Shown: positions 1-5,799 of the stretch, in pieces
Layout of the letters: every line of letters starts with the position of its first letter
Numbering within the stretch: the stretch's first letter is position 1
NCBI GenBank assembly: GCA_030740315.1
Contig: JASLXN010000024.1
Span: 1 to 13,086, forward strand
Direction: 5' to 3'
Length of the DNA: 13,086 nucleotides
From: Dehalococcoidia bacterium
GTDB lineage: Bacteria > Chloroflexota > Dehalococcoidia > JACVQG01 > JAHKAY01
The notes under the pieces: generated by a model
The model's input: the letters and a program-made list of their open reading frames with translations, nothing else
Databases searched by the model: none
Told to the model about the DNA's origin: nothing
Program-made: the position numbers and the translations under genes

Positions 1-20
1 AAGCCCAGTGGACTGGCCAT
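1..20 (-). CDS. Probable start of a further gene, cut by the left edge
   Basis: An ATG at 18-20 on the minus strand opens a frame reading M-A-S-P-L-G before the window ends. It lies 15 bases downstream of the ferredoxin stop codon. A good Shine-Dalgarno sequence, GAGGGG, ends about 5 bases before the ATG. The position and ribosome site suggest the next gene of the same minus-strand operon. Only six codons are visible, so nothing can be said about function, and the call rests on the ribosome site and spacing alone. Confidence 0.35.
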
Positions 21-35
21 GTTACCCCTCACTCG

Positions 36-503
36 CTAACCACCTCTTTGCGAGGGCCGGAAGTAGTGAGAGAGCGGTTTGCCCTGTACTACCGTCTCCC
101 CTGGAGTAGCTGTGGGCGCTGGTGCCGGGGGTGTTGCAGCAGGTGGTGCTGTGGGTGGTGGAGGGGGTGGTGCTACGGAGATGCCCGCAGGGGAAGCCTG
201 GGACGGTGGTGGTGTGGGTGCAGGTGCCGGGGGGGGTGGTGGAGCCGCAGCGGCTGCTGCCGGGGGTGCCGGTACAGGCTGGTCCTGCTGCAGGCGCAAC
301 ACAGGGCGCTGTACCTTAATGGCCAGCGTGGGACACTCCGCCTCGCAAAGTTGGCAGCCCATGCAGTCCTCCGGGCGGCTGAAAACCGATTTTTTGTCTA
401 ATATGTCCAGGACTCCGGTGGGGCAGACCTTAGCGCAAGTGGCGCACCCGTCGCACCTGTTCAGATCAATGCTGACATAGCGTCGCGCCAGTTCTACGGC
501 CAT
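36..503 (-). CDS. 2x[4Fe-4S] ferredoxin-like protein with long Pro/Ala-rich tail
   Basis: The 155-residue protein has a bacterial-type ferredoxin domain at its N-terminus. There are two cluster motifs, CxxCxxCxxxCP at C17/C20/C23/C27 and again at C47/C50/C53/C57, so it should carry two low-potential [4Fe-4S] clusters and transfer electrons in the cytoplasm. After about residue 70 it turns into a roughly 70-residue Pro/Ala-rich low-complexity tail ending in a short basic segment (HYFRPSQRGG). This tail is unusual for a ferredoxin and may be a flexible linker or docking arm. The ATG follows the stop of the AMP-binding gene by 4 bases and has an upstream purine-rich site (GAGGGAAGG). The frame is also open for several codons upstream of the ATG and reads GRRKT there, so it may be the second half of a frameshifted fusion (see findings). 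The partner is unknown; the adjacent OYE or AMP-binding proteins are obvious candidates. Confidence 0.85.
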   Translation of the reverse strand: MAVELARRYVSIDLNRCDGCATCAKVCPTGVLDILDKKSVFSRPEDCMGCQLCEAECPTLAIKVQRPVLRLQQDQPVPAPPAAAAAAPPPPPAPAPTPPPSQASPAGISVAPPPPPPTAPPAATPPAPAPTATPGETVVQGKPLSHYFRPSQRGG

Positions 504-507
504 CGTT

Positions 508-2046
508 TTACGCCTTCCCTCTAATGTTCAGGTAGCCATCGCTGTCCACAAAGCCCCGGTCCTTGGTATGGAACCAGCCCTCTTTGTCCAGTTTCTGCTC
601 GGTGGCTTCTGGGTTGTGATAGTAACCCGGCATCATGTGTATACCAGGATATACGCTTTGCACGCATACCTCGCCTTCTTGGCCGCCGGGCATATCACGA
701 CCCGAAACGGTGTCCACCACTCTCACCCGGCAGTGAGGCAGGGCACGGCCGGAGGTGGTGGCTATCCTCTCCGCCCCGTCAGAGGGCATAGTAAGGCTAA
801 TCAGCCCTAATTCCGGGGTGGCGTAGCCGTTCATAATCCCGGATAGTCCTCTCCGCTGCATGCGCTCCACAAGCTGCCAGGAGGCGGGTGTGCCTAGGAC
901 CAAGCCTTTGCTTAGGGAGCTTAGGTCGTAACTTCCCGACTGTGGATGGTCGAGAAGGGAGGAGAAGAGTGCATCACAGCCCACCAGGGCGGATACCCTG
1001 GCTGTCTGTATAGAGTTCAGTATTTGCCCTGGCTCCCACCGCCCCGGCAGTTCCATAGCCGCTCCAACATAGCTTGCCAGCAGCGGTGTCCAGACCGGAA
1101 AGCCCGGGCCAGAGGCCGGTGGAACAAGGAGCCTGTCCTGGGCGTTGAGCCGCATGATGTCCACGGCGATGGGGACCAGGGCGGCAGCCATGCGGTGTGG
1201 CAGTATCGGGGCCAGTGCGGCGCCGTCGTCAGGCAAGTACATAATCTGCATGGGGTCATTAGGTGCCACGGCCCCCTGCGCCCGGCTTAGCTCCTCAGCC
1301 GTGGTCTGGTGCCCCATCTCCACAATCTCGTCAAGGGTAAAGGCGCCAGCATAAGCCTGCGTGGCGGTGCATATGATATGCTTCAACTGGGGCAGCCTCG
1401 CTGCGCCCAGGGCACCCGGGGCGGATGATTCCATTTCCGGGCATAGCCCGTATACGGTGTCCAGGGCGTTGACCTGATCCCATCCCCAGAAGTTGTCCTG
1501 GAAGAGCAGGGCTGTGGCCCGGGAGTGTGACAGGCGGCGCTCAACGCCGTTTCTGTCTGCGTCCGTGGGCACGGCTACCAGCCGCGCCCCAATTTTATAG
1601 AGGGCGAATTGGGCGGCCACCGATAAGGGGGTGGTGGGCATCCACAGTGCTACTTGGCTACCCCGTCCTATGCCCAGCCTCAGGAGGCCCCGGGCTATAT
1701 CGTCGGCCCTCTGTCCAAGCTCCCGGTAGCTCCATTTCCCTTCAGGAGCGGAGACGGCCTCCCGTTCGCCAAAGCGCTCCACCGCTCTGTCCAACAAGAC
1801 ACCCCAGGTGGTATGGCTCTCAGCGTAGTAGCGGGGAACGCCCCCCGGCGCCGGGGCCATGGAGGGCAGATCCCACGGAGCGGCCACCTTGACCTCCTGA
1901 GTAACAGGGGTTGGGGTGGCAGCCGCAGGAGGCCGGCTGGCAGTGGCCGCTGCCTGGGGCGGTGCCGGGGCTGCCACGGGGCCGCCACCGAACACCCACA
2001 TACCAGGCGTGAGCTCTCTCCAGTCCTGTTGCTGCGCTGCTGACAT
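508..2046 (-). CDS. AMP-binding (acyl-CoA synthetase-like) protein, degenerate and lacking the C-terminal domain
   Basis: This 512-residue protein belongs by sequence to the ANL adenylating superfamily, closest in feel to fatty acyl-CoA synthases. Residues 1-70 are an Ala/Pro-rich extension. Residues 75-512 follow the N-terminal adenylation domain: WSYREL near 105, DPxxIxY at 264-270, LDHP near 365, GRALPH at 433-438, and GWF-TKD-DGYLNI at 490-508. Key catalytic signatures are missing. The TSGTTG-x-PKG loop expected after Y270 reads LPDDGAALAPI, with no lysine. The YGxTE motif is YATPE at 408-412, and TGD is TKD at 494-496. The chain stops at the hinge (RGKA), so the roughly 110-130-residue C-terminal lid with the catalytic lysine is absent. 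As read, it should not adenylate an acid and may be a scaffold or binding protein. The start ATG has AAGAGG 3 bases upstream. It lies directly before the ferredoxin gene and 157 bases after the OYE gene. Confidence 0.8.
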   Translation of the reverse strand: MSAAQQQDWRELTPGMWVFGGGPVAAPAPPQAAATASRPPAAATPTPVTQEVKVAAPWDLPSMAPAPGGVPRYYAESHTTWGVLLDRAVERFGEREAVSAPEGKWSYRELGQRADDIARGLLRLGIGRGSQVALWMPTTPLSVAAQFALYKIGARLVAVPTDADRNGVERRLSHSRATALLFQDNFWGWDQVNALDTVYGLCPEMESSAPGALGAARLPQLKHIICTATQAYAGAFTLDEIVEMGHQTTAEELSRAQGAVAPNDPMQIMYLPDDGAALAPILPHRMAAALVPIAVDIMRLNAQDRLLVPPASGPGFPVWTPLLASYVGAAMELPGRWEPGQILNSIQTARVSALVGCDALFSSLLDHPQSGSYDLSSLSKGLVLGTPASWQLVERMQRRGLSGIMNGYATPELGLISLTMPSDGAERIATTSGRALPHCRVRVVDTVSGRDMPGGQEGEVCVQSVYPGIHMMPGYYHNPEATEQKLDKEGWFHTKDRGFVDSDGYLNIRGKA

Positions 2047-2109
2047 TTACCTCTTATATTCCGTCTGAGCTAGATCTCTTGGTTCAAGATACGGTCTGTC
2101 CGCTAGATT

Positions 2110-2139
2110 ATTGAACACCATTAAATGCCGCCGTGTCAA
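2110..2139 (-). promoter_or_regulatory. Possible sigma-70 promoter for the AMP-binding/ferredoxin genes
   Basis: On the minus strand a perfect -35 box TTGACA (2139-2134) is followed, after 18 bases, by TTCAAT (2115-2110), which matches 4 of 6 bases of the -10 consensus. It lies in the 157-base gap between the short OYE gene and the AMP-binding gene, about 65 bases before that start codon. It could give these two genes expression independent of the OYE promoter. The -10 box is only moderate. Confidence 0.35.
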
Positions 2140-2143
2140 GCTA

Positions 2144-2167
2144 GGGGGAGGGGGGGGGGATGGTGGG
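2144..2167. repeat. Poly-G tract (G5-A-G10) in the intergenic gap
   Basis: The plus strand has five G, one A and ten G in a row at 2144-2159, followed by ATGGTGGG. It falls in the 2047-2203 gap between two minus-strand genes, so a transcript across it would carry a C-rich tract and the template strand is G-rich. No coding function is visible. The tract could form a G-quadruplex, vary in length by slippage, or contain a sequencing length error. Confidence 0.7.
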
Positions 2168-2203
2168 CGTTCGCCTGCCAGATGATTTTAGCACCCGTTG
2201 TTT

Positions 2204-3439
2204 TCAACGCAGATAGCGGGGCAGCACCTCAATCCCCTTGGCACCCGCACTCCGCCAGTATTCTGGCATATACTTTTCCCGCCCCAGGTTGGTGTTCCGG
2301 TGGCACCTTACCGGCAGCCCCAGCAGGAAGCGGCAAACACAATAGAAGTCCCGTCGGCAGCGCTCAATATCATCGGCTCCCCCGGCCTTCACCTTGTTCG
2401 GCCACTCCGGGTCAGCGAAGTGGGCGCGGGCCAGGGATACCATGTCCGCCTTGCCCTCACTTATCACCTTGTCCACCGTTTTGGGGTCGTGGATGGAGGT
2501 AGCGATAATGGGAATGCTCACAGAATCTTTGAAGGCCTTGGCTTCGTCCACCATGATGGCATCATCGCCGGGGAAGAGCCAGCTGATGGCCTCGTAGGAA
2601 CCGCTGGACATATGGATGTAGGCTATATCCAGATCTTCCAGCTTTCTGGCCACCACCTTCATCTCATCCAGTGTGACCCCGTCCGGCATGTGCTCGTCGG
2701 CGCTCAGCCTTATGCCCACCGGGAAACCAGGAGGGACAGCGGCTATGGTCTTCTGCACTAACTCCACAATGAACCGCATGCGGTTTTCCAAGCTACCGCC
2801 GTACTGATCGGTGCGTTTGTTGGAGCGGGGGGACAGGAACTGCTGCCCCAGGTAGCCGTGGGGACAATGAATCTCTATGCCGTCGAACTCCGCCCTGACT
2901 GCAAGCTCAGCGGAGGTGGCGAACTCGTCGTGCTCGGACTGTATTTCCTCCACCGTCATCCCCCTGGTGGCAGGGCCGGGGATGGAGGGCATAATCTTGG
3001 TGAACAGCGCCCGGAAGGCTCTGGGCATATTGTCCGCCGTAATCTCATACGGTACGCCATCGGAGGGTGCCGGGGAGGGTTCCCCCACGGGCGAATTTCC
3101 CTGTCTCCCAAAGCCCGGGCTTAGCTGAATGAATACCCGCGAGCCGAAATCATGGCAGGTCTCCACCAACTCGTTAAGACCCGGAATGTGGGACTGCTCA
3201 TAGCATAGAAGGTTGCTCCAGGCGGGGAACCTGGCCGCCTGTCGGGTGCCCAGGGCTGCCTCGGTAATAACTAGGCCGCAGCCTCCTTTGGCTCGGGCGG
3301 CATAGTAGGCCAGCACCTGCTCGTTCACATATCCGGCTGTGCTCTGGGCGAACAGGGTGTTCATAGGGCCGGCGACGAGCCTGTTCTTGATTTCCACGGA
3401 ACCGATGTTGATGGGCTGGAAAATAGCCTCAAAAGCCAT
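2204..3439 (-). CDS. NADH:flavin oxidoreductase, OYE family, single-domain, with altered Fe-S motif
   Basis: The 411-residue protein is an FMN-binding TIM-barrel ene-reductase of the Old Yellow Enzyme/2,4-dienoyl-CoA reductase family. Seen in the sequence: the N-terminal strand I-K-N-R-L-V-A-G-P-M, the substrate motif HCPHGYL at 191-197 with H191, H194 and the likely proton donor Y196, and QFLSP followed by the RTDQYGGSLENR signature at 209-220. Near the end is a cysteine cluster C361, C367, C369, C379. Family members with a C-terminal FAD/NAD domain are about 640-680 residues; this one ends soon after the cluster and so needs another protein for electrons. The ferredoxin encoded downstream is a plausible donor (inference). 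The start ATG has a strong AGGAGG 6 bases upstream, and a consensus promoter lies about 100 bases before it. It is transcribed divergently from a second OYE gene. The natural substrate is unknown; an enoyl or dienoyl compound is likely. Confidence 0.9.
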   Translation of the reverse strand: MAFEAIFQPINIGSVEIKNRLVAGPMNTLFAQSTAGYVNEQVLAYYAARAKGGCGLVITEAALGTRQAARFPAWSNLLCYEQSHIPGLNELVETCHDFGSRVFIQLSPGFGRQGNSPVGEPSPAPSDGVPYEITADNMPRAFRALFTKIMPSIPGPATRGMTVEEIQSEHDEFATSAELAVRAEFDGIEIHCPHGYLGQQFLSPRSNKRTDQYGGSLENRMRFIVELVQKTIAAVPPGFPVGIRLSADEHMPDGVTLDEMKVVARKLEDLDIAYIHMSSGSYEAISWLFPGDDAIMVDEAKAFKDSVSIPIIATSIHDPKTVDKVISEGKADMVSLARAHFADPEWPNKVKAGGADDIERCRRDFYCVCRFLLGLPVRCHRNTNLGREKYMPEYWRSAGAKGIEVLPRYLR

Positions 3440-3480
3440 TTTGCAACCTCCTCTCAGCCTTTTACCGGCAGAAAAATAAA

Positions 3481-3501
3481 CCGGGCACCCTAACTCCCGG
3501 T
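3481..3501 (-). promoter_or_regulatory. Small hairpin in the leader of the short OYE gene
   Basis: ACCGGG at 3480-3485 and CCCGGT at 3496-3501 can pair around a 10-base loop. It lies in the transcribed leader between the minus-strand promoter and the OYE start codon. It has no U tract, so it does not look like a terminator. It may be a leader structure or chance. Confidence 0.25.
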
Positions 3502-3545
3502 GAAAAGGCTAACTATATAGACGCCGCTTTAGGACCACTGACTGT

Positions 3546-3574
3546 ATGATACCCATGGTGTTCGGGGCTGTCAA
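3546..3574 (-). promoter_or_regulatory. Sigma-70 promoter for the minus-strand OYE operon
   Basis: On the minus strand a perfect -35 box TTGACA (3574-3569) is separated by exactly 17 bases from TATCAT (3551-3546), which matches 5 of 6 bases of the -10 consensus. Transcription would start near 3540 and give a leader of about 100 bases before the ATG at 3439. It lies in the 232-base divergent region shared with the plus-strand OYE gene, so the two promoters could be controlled together. Confidence 0.65.
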
Positions 3575-3619
3575 CAGTTGCCGGAGACGAATAACCCGTG
3601 TCCTTTCACTTGCACATCT

Positions 3620-3651
3620 TTGACTATCCAGGTACAATGCGTAGATATAAG
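3620..3651 (+). promoter_or_regulatory. Putative promoter of the long OYE-family gene
   Basis: A -35-like TTGACT (3620-3625, 5 of 6) precedes an AT-rich stretch TAGATATAAG at 3642-3651. The best -10 match, TATAAG, sits 20 bases away, which is long; TAGATA at 16 bases and GATATA at 18 bases are weaker matches. The exact -10 box is therefore uncertain. The candidate -10 falls within the loop of the 13-bp inverted repeat, which suggests operator control. Confidence 0.4.
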
Positions 3652-3664
3652 GCATTGTACCTGG
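3628..3664. promoter_or_regulatory. Perfect 13-bp inverted repeat, likely operator, before the long OYE gene
   Basis: CCAGGTACAATGC at 3628-3640 is repeated perfectly and inverted as GCATTGTACCTGG at 3652-3664, with 11 bases (3641-3651) between. The right arm overlaps the GGAGG ribosome site (3663-3667) of the gene starting at 3672, and the loop holds the candidate -10 box. It could be a repressor-dimer site on DNA or an RNA hairpin that masks the ribosome site. No regulator gene is in the window. Confidence 0.7.
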
Positions 3665-3671
3665 AGGCAGT

Positions 3672-5693
3672 ATGTTTCCCCATTTGCAGCAATCCATCAA
3701 CATAGGGCACACGACTTTCAGCAACCGCATGGCAGTGCTTCCCACCCAGAAGTGTCTGACAAACTTGGATGGCTATGCAACGCCGGAAGCGGTAGAGGCC
3801 TACCGGGTGCTGGGTGATGGGGGCTGGGGCTTGGTGATTGTGGAGATTACCGTGGTTCACCCCAAAGGGATGATCTTTGAATACGGGATGCACCTTTTTG
3901 AAGATACCCACATAACCGGACACCGTCAGATAGCTGAGGCCATTCATCAGGGAGGGACCGCCAAGGCCGTGTGCCAACTCCTTCACGGCGGGCGGAGTGC
4001 CGCTCGGTCAGCCCGGATGGTCCTTGGAGGGGTACGCCTGGCGCCATCAGCTGTGCTTGAGGGGCCCCCTGGAATAGGTATGGAGGCCCTCGTACCGGCG
4101 CGCGTGGAGTGCAAAGAGATGACCGAAGAAGAGATTCAGGAGGCGATAGAGGGCTTCGTTTCGGCCTCGGTGCGGGCGAAGAGTGCCGGCTATGATGGGG
4201 TAGAGATCCATGCGGCCAACGGGGTACAACTGGTACACCAGTTTATGTCCCCGTGGTTTAACCGCCGCCAGGACAGATGGGGACAGGACCGTGCAGCGTT
4301 CGCTATAGAGGTCATCCGCCGCATACGACGGGTGGTGGGGCCGGAGTTTATCGTTGCTATTCGGGTCAACGCCTCAGACATGCTGCCTGAAGGTATGGGG
4401 CTTACCCTGGAGGAGATGCAGAGCTGGGTGCCCCGCTTTGAGGAAGCGGGGATTAACTACTTGAACGTCATCGCAGGCACAGTTTTCAACCCGGAGCATG
4501 TCGTCCCCCCCATTTATCAGCCGAGGGGTGTCACAGCCGAGCTGATAGGCCAGATAAAACAGGTGACCCGGGTGCCTGTTATCGGCGGCGGCAAAATAAA
4601 CGACCCCATCCTGGCCGAGAAGCTAGTGACAGAGGGAAAGATGGACATAGCAGGATTTAGCCGCCAGGCTCTGGCCGACCCCGATTTTGCGCGAAAGACG
4701 GTGGAGGGGCGCTCTGACGACATCCGCCGTTGCATATACTGCGATATCGGCTGCGGTGAAATCTTCTTCATGACCCGGGTACGCTGCTCGGTTAACTACG
4801 CCTGCGGACGGTTGCCCCAGGACTATGAGCTGTCCCCGGCCCGTACCCCAGGGCGGGTGATGGTGGTGGGCGGTGGTGTGGCCGGTATGGAGGCGGCCCG
4901 GGTGCTGGCCCTTAGAAACCACCGGGTAGCCCTCTATGAGAAGAGTGACCACTTGGGAGGCAACGTATCGGACTTGGCGGGCAATATGCCGCGGGTAAAC
5001 ACCCATGATGTGAATAGCAGTGTGGACTACTTGTGCAGTCAGCTTCAGCAGTTACAGGTGCCAGTGCAAATGGGGGTGGAGGTCACACCGCAACTGGTGG
5101 ATGAGGTCCAGCCCGATGTGGTTGTGTTAGCCACGGGTTCCCAACCTTTCATCCCGGATGTGCCTGGAGTCCAGGAGAGGGGTGTAATAACCCTGGATGA
5201 CTATCTAAAAGGGAAGCCCGAAGTGGGCAATACGGTCATCGTCTGGGGTGGTGATTACGGGTCCGAGATAGCGCTCTCTCTGGCCAGACAAGGCAAGGCG
5301 GTGACTCTGGTATCAGAGAAAGATGAGGTGGCCCTCACGCCTTATATGCCGCAACCGGCAACGGCGGTACGGCAGGGGCTGCTACTGCGCCACTTAGATG
5401 AGGCGAATGTCAACATAAAGCTGCGCTGTAATGTGAAACAGATAGTCCCCGGCGGAATAGTTGTTCAGAGTGATAACCGAGAAGAGACCCTAGAGGCCAA
5501 TACCGTTATTATTGCCCATAGGAGGCAGCCACTGGACCAACTTTTCCAGGGTCTGGTGGCGAAAGGAATGCCGGTTTACAAAGTGGGGGACTGCGTAGAG
5601 CCGAAAAATATCTTGGAAGCCGTGCATACCGCCTACCGGGTAGCCCGGCAGATTGAAAAGCCTACCGGACAGGCGGTTTACTCAGTCAGGTAA
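3672..5693 (+). CDS. 2,4-dienoyl-CoA reductase-like NADH:flavin oxidoreductase (FMN + [4Fe-4S] + FAD/NAD domains)
   Basis: The 673-residue protein has the full three-part architecture of the family that includes bacterial 2,4-dienoyl-CoA reductase (FadH). Residues 1-345 form the FMN-binding barrel, with CQLLHGGRSA at 101-110 and HAAN at 180-183. A [4Fe-4S] motif follows at C354, C357, C361 and C372. From about 394 there is an FAD-binding segment (VMVVGGGVAGMEAA) and an inserted NAD(P)-binding segment near 521-535 (VIVWGGDYGSE). GD at 639-640 in the VYKVGD stretch is the usual C-terminal FAD contact. Electrons should pass NAD(P)H to FAD to Fe-S to FMN to substrate. Two departures are visible. 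The residue after HAANG is V185, where classic OYEs have the proton-donating tyrosine, and the YGGS signature is replaced by WGQD (203-206). The substrate is therefore uncertain. GGAGG lies 4 bases before the ATG, within an inverted repeat. The gene is monocistronic, converging on the nitroreductase gene. Confidence 0.92.
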   Translation: MFPHLQQSINIGHTTFSNRMAVLPTQKCLTNLDGYATPEAVEAYRVLGDGGWGLVIVEITVVHPKGMIFEYGMHLFEDTHITGHRQIAEAIHQGGTAKAVCQLLHGGRSAARSARMVLGGVRLAPSAVLEGPPGIGMEALVPARVECKEMTEEEIQEAIEGFVSASVRAKSAGYDGVEIHAANGVQLVHQFMSPWFNRRQDRWGQDRAAFAIEVIRRIRRVVGPEFIVAIRVNASDMLPEGMGLTLEEMQSWVPRFEEAGINYLNVIAGTVFNPEHVVPPIYQPRGVTAELIGQIKQVTRVPVIGGGKINDPILAEKLVTEGKMDIAGFSRQALADPDFARKTVEGRSDDIRRCIYCDIGCGEIFFMTRVRCSVNYACGRLPQDYELSPARTPGRVMVVGGGVAGMEAARVLALRNHRVALYEKSDHLGGNVSDLAGNMPRVNTHDVNSSVDYLCSQLQQLQVPVQMGVEVTPQLVDEVQPDVVVLATGSQPFIPDVPGVQERGVITLDDYLKGKPEVGNTVIVWGGDYGSEIALSLARQGKAVTLVSEKDEVALTPYMPQPATAVRQGLLLRHLDEANVNIKLRCNVKQIVPGGIVVQSDNREETLEANTVIIAHRRQPLDQLFQGLVAKGMPVYKVGDCVEPKNILEAVHTAYRVARQIEKPTGQAVYSVR

Positions 5694-5799
5694 TGGAGAC
5701 ATCCCCAACCGGTTGGTTACCGGGCACCGCCAGAGGGCATTTCCCGGGCGATGCTCAATGTTTGCCGGCTAGCCCGCAGGATTAGCACACGGCTTGTGT
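5694..5799. other. Convergent gap with a 12-bp palindrome
   Basis: This 106-base gap separates the 3' ends of the long OYE gene (plus) and the nitroreductase gene (minus). It contains the perfect palindrome CCAACCGGTTGG at 5705-5716. I see no GC hairpin followed by a T run on either strand, so no standard intrinsic terminator is evident. Confidence 0.4.

Noticed and set aside
79..480. Gly-rich open frame on the plus strand
   Set aside because: It is the antisense of the ferredoxin's Pro/Ala codons and cysteine motifs; it has no ribosome site and its composition comes from the opposite strand.
5705..5716. Palindrome CCAACCGGTTGG as a terminator or attachment site
   Set aside because: Without a loop or T tract it is not a terminator, and there is no integrase or repeated partner. 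A 12-base palindrome can occur by chance.
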